From an uncultured bacterium (GTDB lineage Bacteria > Verrucomicrobiota > Kiritimatiellia > RFP12 > UBA1067): a DNA stretch of 45,126 nt. The notes beneath the pieces are model-generated. The model had not been told where the DNA came from and made no database searches. It worked only from the letters and a program-made list of their open reading frames with translations. Each line of letters starts with the position of its first letter. Positions within the stretch are counted from its first letter, which is position 1. The position numbers and the translations under genes are program-made. The stretch lies in the NCBI GenBank assembly GCA_902780865.1, contig CACZHC010000052.1:1-45126 (forward strand). The letters are read 5' to 3'. This document shows, piece by piece, positions 26,191 to 33,672 of the stretch.

Positions 26191-28958
26191 GCGAAGAACA
26201 GCTTATTCCAACTCCTGGAGTCTTCGGCGAGACCGGGAACTTCCTGCTTGAGCGCGAACTCGGTCGCGGCGGCATGGGCGGCGTCTACATGGGGCGCGAC
26301 AAGATGCTCGACCGCCCAGTCGCCGTCAAGGTGATGCTCAAGGAATACGGCGCCGACGCGGAGTTCGTCGAAAAGTTCAAGCGCGAAGCCCAGGCCGCCG
26401 CAAAGCTCATCCACCCGAACATCGCGCAGATATACAGCTACGGCATCGCCGACGGCATGCCGTACATCGCGATGGAGCTCGTTGCCGGCGGCTCCTTGGA
26501 CCAACTCATGAAGAACGCGGGCGCGTCGATAGACATTCCGCGCGTGATGAAGATCTGCGAGCAGGTGGCGCAGGCCCTCAGGTGCGCCGCCGACCAGGGG
26601 CTCGTCCACGGCGACGTAAAGCCCGAGAACGTCCTTCTTGACGCAAACGGCAACGCGAAGCTCGTCGACTTCGGCCTCGCGGCGATGCAGAAGGACACTA
26701 ACGAAATCTGGGGTACGCCATATTACATCGCCCCCGAGAAGGTAAAGAAGGAGCCGGTCGACTACAGGGCGGACATGTACTCCCTCGGCGGCACAATCTA
26801 CCACGCGCTCACTGGCGTCGCCCCGTTCGAAGGCGACGACGCGCCTGCGGTAGTACGAAAGCGCTTCGAGGGCGCTCCTGTCCCGCCAAGCAAAATCAGG
26901 GCCGACATATCGCCCCAGATCGACGCCCTTGTCCTCAAGATGCTCGCCCTCAATCCTGCCGACCGATTCCCGTCGTTCGAAGCTCTCCTGCAGGAGTATA
27001 GCCGCGTCATGGCGACCGGACTTACGGCCAAACCCACTGGGACCAGCTCGCAGCCAGCCGGCACGTCTCCCGGCGGACACAAGATTACGCTTAAGGGCCG
27101 CAAGCGCTTCAAGGTCAAGACGGCAGGAGAAGGCGAGGAAGGTGGCGAGCAGCAGTCGCAGCCCACCCGTCATGCGCCGCCGCCGGAACCGGAGGAAGGC
27201 GGCGTCGCAGGCAAGGTGCTTGGCGTAGTCGGCATTACCATTGCCGCCATCGGACTTGTCGCAGGTTTGCTTGTGTGGTATGTCATCGCCGACAAGAATT
27301 CAAGAGAGAGGGCGAGGCAGGAGCAGATCGCCAGCAACATCCACAAGGCGAAAGAGGCGATTTCCGACGTTCGCAGGAACGCGCTGCAGTTTGCGGACCA
27401 GTGCGACGACCTTGCGGCGAAGGCGGTCAAGACCTGCCAGGATCCTACCGACAAGTTGATGCAACAGCTTTCCGGCAAGTTCGACGCCTCGCTTCTGATG
27501 GGGCTTAAGCCCGGCCCGACACCCGAGCTCCTTGCGGCGTTCGCCCTCACAAATGTAGTCGAGAAGGTGACAGAAGGCGACACTAACGCACTTGCGGCGG
27601 CAGGCGCGCAAATGGCCCAGGCCGTGGCTGGGGCCATGCAGGGCCTAGTGTCCAATATGGCGGCCGTTGTCTCCGCAGCGGCCACGACAATCCCCAAGTT
27701 CCGTCCTCCGAACGACGACGAGGCAGATCCCGCCTCTCCCGAACACGAGGCCTACATGAAGGCGAAGGAGGCATGGGAGAAAGAGCAGAAGGAGAAAATG
27801 GCACAGGCGGCCGAAGCGCAGAAGAAGGCCGACGAGGCCGCCGCCGCGCCTGCCGCCGCTGCGGCGACTCCGGCTGCACCGGTGTCCACCGACCTCAATA
27901 CCATTGAAGGCGTAAAGGCGGCTTTCGAGATCCAGTTGAGGGAGATTCTTACGTTGGCCAAGCGCGACATGGGAGTAATCTGGGAACGCGCATACGGTTG
28001 CCAGGCTGCAGCAATACGCGTCCGCTGCAAGATCAACGAGCTTCTCGCGAAGATAGACGAGTTCAAGGTCGAAGGCGAAGACGAGATCGCAATGCAGAAG
28101 GCGGCGGAATTCAGCCAGGCGGCAAAGGACGAGTTTGACCAGATAAAGGCGTCGGACGATGTCACCACCTTGCAGAAGGGCTCCTCGTTTATCAGCAACA
28201 AAGGCGCTGACACGGTGCAGAAGACTGCAAACCGGACGCTTATGGCCACGAAGGAAATGGAACGTCAGATCGAGAAGATACGTAAACGCATAGAGGAAGA
28301 AGAGAACAAAAAACGACTAGAGAAGGAGAAGCAGGAGACCATCGCGAAGGACAACGAGAAGATCAAGGAGAAGTTCGAGTCCCTCGTCACGACCGGCGTC
28401 TTCAGGCAGCTTGACTGGAAGGGCGCGACACGCCAACTGACGATGGTGAAGGACGAGTTCAAGTATTCCGAAAGTCAGGTGTACGCCGATATCTTCATAC
28501 AGAAGGTGAAGATGATGGCGACGGTTCAGGAAGTGTTCATCGCGAACTGCAAGGACTACAAGTTCGGCAAGGCCAAGCTTGCGCGCTACAAGATCGCCAA
28601 CATCTCCGAGAAGGAGATCAGCTTGATAAAGCCCGATGGCAAGACCCCGATGAAGATGACGTGGGTGAAGTTCTACCAGCAATACCACGGCAACCTCAAC
28701 GAGCTCATCGTGAAGTTCATCGAGAAGGGCAAGAACGTCTGCAAGCTCGCAGACGGCAAGCGCCTGAGCCTCCAGCCGTGGGCCGACGCCATGATGGGCG
28801 CGGCGCTCACAATGCAGATTATCTGCAGCGACGACGCTGCTGCGACTGTCCGCGCGCAGCAGATTGCAAAAAACGCCGTGAAGGAACTTCCCGACTACTT
28901 GAACCGCGCAAAGGAAATCTTCCCGGACATGGAGTTCGACGCGGTATCCGAGGAATAG
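26187..28958 (+). CDS. Membrane-anchored Ser/Thr protein kinase with coiled-coil extracytoplasmic region
   Basis: A 923-residue Hanks-type kinase. The kinase domain is residues about 20-285: glycine loop GRGGMGGVY 26-34, Lys48 in VAVKV, Glu68 in FKREAQ, catalytic loop HGDVKPENVLL (141-151), DFG 161-163 and APE 182-184. The catalytic loop has HGD where most kinases have HRD, so activation-loop control may differ. A basic proline-rich linker is followed by one membrane helix (about 343-365). The remaining roughly 550 residues are Ala/Lys/Glu-rich, mostly helical or coiled-coil, with an Ala/Pro-rich stretch, and have no domain I recognise. The ATG at 26187 overlaps the lepB stop codon. Confidence 0.9.
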   Translation: MSEEQLIPTPGVFGETGNFLLERELGRGGMGGVYMGRDKMLDRPVAVKVMLKEYGADAEFVEKFKREAQAAAKLIHPNIAQIYSYGIADGMPYIAMELVAGGSLDQLMKNAGASIDIPRVMKICEQVAQALRCAADQGLVHGDVKPENVLLDANGNAKLVDFGLAAMQKDTNEIWGTPYYIAPEKVKKEPVDYRADMYSLGGTIYHALTGVAPFEGDDAPAVVRKRFEGAPVPPSKIRADISPQIDALVLKMLALNPADRFPSFEALLQEYSRVMATGLTAKPTGTSSQPAGTSPGGHKITLKGRKRFKVKTAGEGEEGGEQQSQPTRHAPPPEPEEGGVAGKVLGVVGITIAAIGLVAGLLVWYVIADKNSRERARQEQIASNIHKAKEAISDVRRNALQFADQCDDLAAKAVKTCQDPTDKLMQQLSGKFDASLLMGLKPGPTPELLAAFALTNVVEKVTEGDTNALAAAGAQMAQAVAGAMQGLVSNMAAVVSAAATTIPKFRPPNDDEADPASPEHEAYMKAKEAWEKEQKEKMAQAAEAQKKADEAAAAPAAAAATPAAPVSTDLNTIEGVKAAFEIQLREILTLAKRDMGVIWERAYGCQAAAIRVRCKINELLAKIDEFKVEGEDEIAMQKAAEFSQAAKDEFDQIKASDDVTTLQKGSSFISNKGADTVQKTANRTLMATKEMERQIEKIRKRIEEEENKKRLEKEKQETIAKDNEKIKEKFESLVTTGVFRQLDWKGATRQLTMVKDEFKYSESQVYADIFIQKVKMMATVQEVFIANCKDYKFGKAKLARYKIANISEKEISLIKPDGKTPMKMTWVKFYQQYHGNLNELIVKFIEKGKNVCKLADGKRLSLQPWADAMMGAALTMQIICSDDAAATVRAQQIAKNAVKELPDYLNRAKEIFPDMEFDAVSEE

Positions 28959-28964
28959 CGCGGT

Positions 28965-30047
28965 CTATTCGTCACCATGCAGGTGGCGTCTGCGCCACGC
29001 ACGCATGGTCGTGCCCATGCGCCTCTTGAAGTCGTGCATGAGATGCGTCTCTGAACGCCACCCGCAGAGGTTTGCGATCGGGCCGATTGCCTGGTGCGGG
29101 TCGCGCAGCAATTCGAGAACCTTTGCATAGCGCGCCGTCTTTATCTCCCCCGCAACCGTCTTCCCCTGCCGGCGGAATGCCTCTGCAAGCCGCGTATGCG
29201 ACACGCCGAGCTCGTGCGCAAGAGTGACGACGTCGAGCCGTACCGCGTCAGACCGTATGAGGTCGGTCGCCCGGCGGAAAAGAAGCATCTGCTGAAGCGT
29301 AGCGGCGGCGAGAAAACCAGCACCCGAGAAGTTCGGCTCTACAGTCGCTATTGGCGGACGCGTGTGTCCGCATAGGAGCTCGTCGTTGTCGATGCCGAGG
29401 ACCGAGAGCCGGTCTGGAACTACAATGCCGCGTTCCGCACATGTTTCGACGACGAGAAGCGCCGTCAGGTCGTTCGCTGCGAGCACACCCGTAGGCGAAG
29501 GAAGTGCGGCAAGCCACGACGCAAGCTGCCTGCGCGTGCGGCCGCCGAAGACCGAACCTTGAAGGCGACGCTTGGCGACTATCGAAAGAAAGGCGTTTTC
29601 GCGCGAGACCGACCAGGGCTCGCGCGACGGGTCGGGAACGAACGCTACGCCCGCGCCAGGCATGATGCGCTCGAAATGATCGAGCGCCGCAGCGACAATG
29701 GCAGGAGTGTCGAATCGGACATAGGCAAAGTTGGACGCGCGACGTCCTGGGCCGTGGTCGTCAAGCACGACCACTGGTCGATGCGACTTGGCAAGCAGGT
29801 CGAGCGCCGCTTTCTGGCGGCCTTCCGCTGCGACGCTCAAAAGAAAGCCCTCCGTGCCGTCGGCGAGCGCCTTTCTTACCGTCTCGGCGTTCAACTCGGA
29901 GGCAGAGCGGACGATCTGGACATCCCAGACATGCCCTGCGTCGAGAAAACTGAGAATTCCTGCGAGGTGTTCGCGACCGGCCTTGCCTTCGAGCTTCGGC
30001 GACAGAAAAACCTTGCGAACTTTATTGCTGGCGGATGATCGCTTCAT
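28965..30047 (-). CDS. AraC-family regulator with LacI-like sugar-sensing domain (XylR type)
   Basis: A 360-residue transcription regulator. Residues about 10-260 resemble a periplasmic-binding/LacI sensor (RPVVVLDDHG, VAFVPDPSREPWSVSRENAF, GVLAANDLTALLVVETCAERGIVVPDRLSVLGIDND). The last 100 residues carry an AraC double helix-turn-helix (VTLAHELGVSHTRLAEAFRR and IGPIANLCGWRSETHLMHDFKRRMG). It is divergent from the fucosidase at 30179 and next to fucI, so it most likely controls this fucose locus, with fucose or a related sugar as ligand (inference). The start is set at 30047, six bases downstream of a TGGTATAAT box; the longer open frame upstream overlaps the intergenic region and lacks homology. 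Confidence 0.9.
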   Translation of the reverse strand: MKRSSASNKVRKVFLSPKLEGKAGREHLAGILSFLDAGHVWDVQIVRSASELNAETVRKALADGTEGFLLSVAAEGRQKAALDLLAKSHRPVVVLDDHGPGRRASNFAYVRFDTPAIVAAALDHFERIMPGAGVAFVPDPSREPWSVSRENAFLSIVAKRRLQGSVFGGRTRRQLASWLAALPSPTGVLAANDLTALLVVETCAERGIVVPDRLSVLGIDNDELLCGHTRPPIATVEPNFSGAGFLAAATLQQMLLFRRATDLIRSDAVRLDVVTLAHELGVSHTRLAEAFRRQGKTVAGEIKTARYAKVLELLRDPHQAIGPIANLCGWRSETHLMHDFKRRMGTTMRAWRRRHLHGDE

Positions 30048-30053
30048 GGCGCG

Positions 30054-30062
30054 ATTATACCA
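30054..30062 (-). promoter_or_regulatory. Extended -10 promoter of the AraC-type regulator, leaderless geometry
   Basis: Read on the minus strand: TGGTATAAT, then six bases (CGCGCC), then the ATG at 30047. No Shine-Dalgarno sequence is possible. Confidence 0.7.
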
Positions 30063-30097
30063 TAACTTAAGGTGGTTGTGTCTGAAAACGCAGTTAT
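30062..30097. promoter_or_regulatory. Candidate operator in the regulator/fucosidase divergent region
   Basis: ATAACT at 30062-30067 and AGTTAT at 30092-30097 form a perfect 6-bp inverted repeat beside the regulator promoter in a 131-base divergent intergenic region that is noticeably A/T-rich. It is a weak candidate for a binding site of the divergent regulator. Confidence 0.25.
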
Positions 30098-30134
30098 TTT
30101 CTGTATGAATAAATAGTTTCTTGCGGTTCGTTTT

Positions 30135-30143
30135 TGGTACAAT
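30135..30143 (+). promoter_or_regulatory. Extended -10 promoter of the fucosidase operon
   Basis: TGGTACAAT differs by one base from the box used elsewhere in the window. A leader of about 30 bases follows with AAGGAG at 30165-30170, eight bases before the ATG at 30179. The weaker -10 is consistent with a regulated promoter. Confidence 0.6.
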
Positions 30144-30178
30144 CAACCCAAAATCAAATACTGCAAGGAGAATATACG

Positions 30179-31360
30179 ATGAAAAAAGCCATTGCCGCCG
30201 TCGCCCTCGCCGCCACAGCCGCGCTTTACGCCGACTACACACCGGAAAAATGGAATCTCGAGGCCCGCGACAAGTTCGCCGCGCAGCGCTTCGGGATCTT
30301 CATCCACTGGGGGCTCTACGCCAACTACGCCCAGGGTGAATGGTACCAGCAGCAGAACGGCATCAAGACCGAGACCTACGGACGCATGATGGACGGTTTC
30401 TGTCCGTCGAAGTTCGACGCGAAGGAGTGGGTGCGAGTCTTCAAGGACGCGGGCGCAAAGTACGTGACGATCACCTCGCGCCACCACGACGGCTTTTCGC
30501 TCTGGCCGACAAAGGTCGACGACGGCTACAACATCGCCAACACTCCCTTCAAGCGCGACATCCTCGGCGAGCTTTCGAAGGCATGCGACGAGGCGGGGCT
30601 GCAGCTCAACTTCTACTACTCGCTCATGGACTGGCACAGGAAGGACTATCCGGCCGGGACTGCCGCCGTCAAGTGCCTTGGTTCGCAGAAGGGCGACTAC
30701 GAATCATACAAGAAGTTCATGCTTGGCCAGATCGGCGAGCTCATCGACAGCTACCACCCGGGCAACATCTGGTTCGACGGCGAGTGGGAGCATGCGCACC
30801 ACCAGAACGACGGCACATGGAAGCGCACGCTTGACTGGGACTTCGACACGATCTACGACTTCATCCACTCGAAGAAGACGCTTGTCGCGAACAACAACCA
30901 CCAGCCGATTCGTCCGAAGGAGGACATCCAGCTCTTCGAGCGCGATCTCCCCGGCGACAATTCCGACGCCGGCTTCTCGAAGAACCAGCCCGTTGCGCAC
31001 GACCGCCCCGTGGAGCAGTGCGACGTCATCCAGAAGAACGTCTGGGGCTACAGGATCGCCGAGCGCAGCTTCCGCACGCCGGAGGAGGTCTGCGCGATGA
31101 TCTGCCGCTGCGCGGCGAAGGACTCGAACCTCCTCATGAACATCGGGCCCGACGGCTCCGGCCGCCTTCCGGCGCGCGCGGTCGAGGTGATGGCCGAGGT
31201 CGGCAAGTGGATGCGCGAGAACGACGGCACGCGCGGCGTCGGTCTTGTCAAGAATCCCGATGGATCAGAGACCGGCAAGACTAAGAAGGGCGATGTCGTC
31301 TACGAAATCACGATCCCGAAGGGCGCAAAAGGCTTCCCGACGGTGAAGAAATCCGAATAA
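30179..31360 (+). CDS. Secreted GH29 alpha-L-fucosidase
   Basis: A 393-residue exported fucosidase made up almost only of the GH29 barrel. A signal peptide ends near residue 18 (ALYA). Motifs: RFGIFIHWGLYANYAQGEWY, ITSRHHDGFSLWPT, LNFYYSLMDWHRKDY, GNIWFDGEWEH with nucleophile Asp200, NNNHQP, and LLMNIGPDGSG. The ATG at 30179 has a good AAGGAG site and starts the signal peptide. It is the first gene of the rightward fucose operon. The compact architecture contrasts with the GH29 at 4832. Confidence 0.94.
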   Translation: MKKAIAAVALAATAALYADYTPEKWNLEARDKFAAQRFGIFIHWGLYANYAQGEWYQQQNGIKTETYGRMMDGFCPSKFDAKEWVRVFKDAGAKYVTITSRHHDGFSLWPTKVDDGYNIANTPFKRDILGELSKACDEAGLQLNFYYSLMDWHRKDYPAGTAAVKCLGSQKGDYESYKKFMLGQIGELIDSYHPGNIWFDGEWEHAHHQNDGTWKRTLDWDFDTIYDFIHSKKTLVANNNHQPIRPKEDIQLFERDLPGDNSDAGFSKNQPVAHDRPVEQCDVIQKNVWGYRIAERSFRTPEEVCAMICRCAAKDSNLLMNIGPDGSGRLPARAVEVMAEVGKWMRENDGTRGVGLVKNPDGSETGKTKKGDVVYEITIPKGAKGFPTVKKSE

Positions 31361-31368
31361 GTGATTCC

Positions 31369-33654
31369 ATGGGAAACACCAGAATACATTTGTTGTTGGC
31401 GACCGTTGCGGCGCTTGTGTCGGCATCATGTCCAGCCGTGTCGGTCGTCGTAGATTTGCCGTCTCCGAAACCCGGCCCTGCGCTGGCCGCGCGCATCGCG
31501 GCGGGCGACTGCGAGGTCTACGGAATCGTCCACTGGGGTCTTAACACCTATACCGACCGCGAATGGGGCTATGGCAACGAGGATCCGGCACGGCTGAATC
31601 CCACGAAGTTCGACGCCGACCAGATTGTCGGCGCGTGCAAGGCGGGCGGGCTTGGCGGGCTCATTGTTGTCGCAAAGCATCATGACGGCTTCTGCCTCTG
31701 GCCGACGAAGACGACGGAGTACAACATCTCGAAGTCTCCGTTCCGCGGCGGGAAGGGCGACTATGTCCGTGAAATGGAGCAGGCGTGCCGCAAGGCGAGG
31801 CTGAAGTTCGGCGTTTACATTTCCCCGTGGGACCGACATGACGCGGACTATGCGACACCCACGTACGTAGAAAAATACCATGCCCAGATCAAGGAACTCC
31901 TGTCCGGCGACTACGGCAAAATATTCGAGATGTGGTTCGACGGCGCGAACGGCGGCGACGGCTGGTACGGCGGCGCGAACGAGCGCCGCACGATCGGCGG
32001 CGACTACTATCGCTTCCCCGAAGTGTTTAAGTTCGTGCGCGAGCTTCAGCCGATGGTCTGCATCTTCGCGGGCGAGTCGGACGCGTCTGACTTCCGCTGG
32101 CCCGGTAACGAGAGGGGTGTTCTGGATCCTGATTCCGGCGCGACGATCTGCTCGACTGGTGGGTTTGCGGGCGGCAAGTTCGGTAATCCGGAATATATGC
32201 CGCACATCAACACCGGAATGCGCGCTGCCGAAAACAGCAGTTCGAAGAGCTTCTTCCGCGTTTGCGAATGCGACTTCCCGATGCGCCCGGGATGGTTCTA
32301 CCACGAAAAGGACCGCGGCCGGACGAAGAGCGCCGCCTACCTCATGCAGCGCTATCTGAACACCGTCGGCAATGGCGGTACGATGAACATCGGCATTGCG
32401 CCGAACAAGGACGGGAGGCTCGACGCGGAGGATGTGAAGGCTCTCAAGGGGTTTAAAGAGCTTAAGGACGCGTTCTTCGCGAAGCAGGTCTACGGCTCGG
32501 CGCGTGCCAACGTGGTGGTGCTATGGGAAACCGTCAACCAACACGGCGAGCTCGCGCCGGGCTGGAAGCTTGTGCGGAGGGCTCAGGCGGGGGCCTCCGC
32601 TTCCGGGGAAGTTCCGCTCGCGTCGGGCAAGGTAATTGGAGTCAAGCGCATCCGCATCCTCCCCGAGAGCGTGCCCGAGGATGAAATCAAGCTTGCGCGT
32701 CCGACCGAGGCGGACTTCGCCGAACCCCCGCCGCAGGACTACTCCATCCTGGCGCGCCATTACTACACCGACCCCGAGCTCATCCAGCTCATCATGTCCG
32801 CAACGACCGAGTCCGGCGAAACGGACACCGCGAAGTGGATGACGGCCGGAAAGCAGGGCGCGGCGGATTATGCCATTGGCGACGTCGCCCAAAAGATCGC
32901 CGCCGCGAAGAAGGTGCTTCGCAGCGACACATGGTATGGCTACAAGCGGACGGTGTTCGACTTCGAGGGGCACGAGGCCTGGGTCGTGTCGCCGAAATGC
33001 GAACCTGCCGCGGGACTTCCTTGGACATGGACGATGCAGTGGGCCGAGGCGTATGTGGACAGGACGGGTGTTCTCGACCTTCTCGCGAAAGGCTGGCATC
33101 ATGTGACAATTGACACGTTCCAACACAGAATGGACGAAGAGGGACTTCGCGTAAGCCGCGCGTTTCAGAAGTTTCTTGTCGAGGAGATCGGCTTCGCGCC
33201 AAAGGCATGCCTCGTGGGGATGAGCTGGGGCGGATTCTTCTCGACGCGCTATGCCGCCACATTCCCCGAGTGCGTCGGAAAGATTTACCTCGACGCGCCG
33301 CTCATGAACTTCGATGGCTTCGCCAAGGTCGGCGGCACGCCGACCGAGAATGCGGCGCGAATCGGGCCCTGGGCGAACATGCCGCCCGCAGACGGCAACT
33401 GGTCCACCGATCCCAGGATGCCGGTAAACATGGCTGATCGGCTCGCGAAGGCGGGCATCCCGATTCTGCTTCTGTACGGCGGCCAAGACGCAACCGTGCC
33501 TCCAGCCAAGAACTGCGAACTGTTCACCGAAAGATTCAAGGCGGCAGGCGGCAAGATCGACATCCGCCACCGTGGGCTCTACGGCCACCATCCGCACGGC
33601 GAGGACCCCGACAAGACGTCCAGCATCGTCTCCTTCTTTGAAGCCAAGAAATAG
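31369..33654 (+). CDS. Secreted GH29 fucosidase fused to an alpha/beta-hydrolase (esterase-like) domain
   Basis: A 761-residue two-domain protein. A signal peptide-like N-terminus precedes a divergent GH29 barrel (about residues 40-370) with YGIVHWGLNTYTDREWGYG, VVAKHHDGFCLWPT, FGVYISPWDRH and FEMWFDGANGG, where Asp191 is the expected nucleophile. A beta-rich connector follows (about 380-450). The C-terminal domain (about 490-761) has an alpha/beta-hydrolase triad: Ser619 in GMSWGG, Asp707 in LLYGGQDATVP and a histidine at 740-743 in GLYGHHPHG. Such a pair could remove ester groups and fucose from the same decorated glycan. The ATG at 31369 is eight bases from the upstream stop with no clear ribosome-binding site, suggesting translational coupling. 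Confidence 0.88.
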   Translation: MGNTRIHLLLATVAALVSASCPAVSVVVDLPSPKPGPALAARIAAGDCEVYGIVHWGLNTYTDREWGYGNEDPARLNPTKFDADQIVGACKAGGLGGLIVVAKHHDGFCLWPTKTTEYNISKSPFRGGKGDYVREMEQACRKARLKFGVYISPWDRHDADYATPTYVEKYHAQIKELLSGDYGKIFEMWFDGANGGDGWYGGANERRTIGGDYYRFPEVFKFVRELQPMVCIFAGESDASDFRWPGNERGVLDPDSGATICSTGGFAGGKFGNPEYMPHINTGMRAAENSSSKSFFRVCECDFPMRPGWFYHEKDRGRTKSAAYLMQRYLNTVGNGGTMNIGIAPNKDGRLDAEDVKALKGFKELKDAFFAKQVYGSARANVVVLWETVNQHGELAPGWKLVRRAQAGASASGEVPLASGKVIGVKRIRILPESVPEDEIKLARPTEADFAEPPPQDYSILARHYYTDPELIQLIMSATTESGETDTAKWMTAGKQGAADYAIGDVAQKIAAAKKVLRSDTWYGYKRTVFDFEGHEAWVVSPKCEPAAGLPWTWTMQWAEAYVDRTGVLDLLAKGWHHVTIDTFQHRMDEEGLRVSRAFQKFLVEEIGFAPKACLVGMSWGGFFSTRYAATFPECVGKIYLDAPLMNFDGFAKVGGTPTENAARIGPWANMPPADGNWSTDPRMPVNMADRLAKAGIPILLLYGGQDATVPPAKNCELFTERFKAAGGKIDIRHRGLYGHHPHGEDPDKTSSIVSFFEAKK

Positions 33655-33672
33655 AACCTCGAATACGCGAAA

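Noticed and set aside
28950-28975. Terminator between the convergent kinase and regulator genes
   Set aside because: Only six bases separate the two stop codons and no hairpin followed by a T-run is visible.
30134-30178. Upstream extension of the second fucosidase to a start at 30134
   Set aside because: It would begin inside the promoter region, and the ATG at 30179 has AAGGAG at the right distance and starts the signal peptide.
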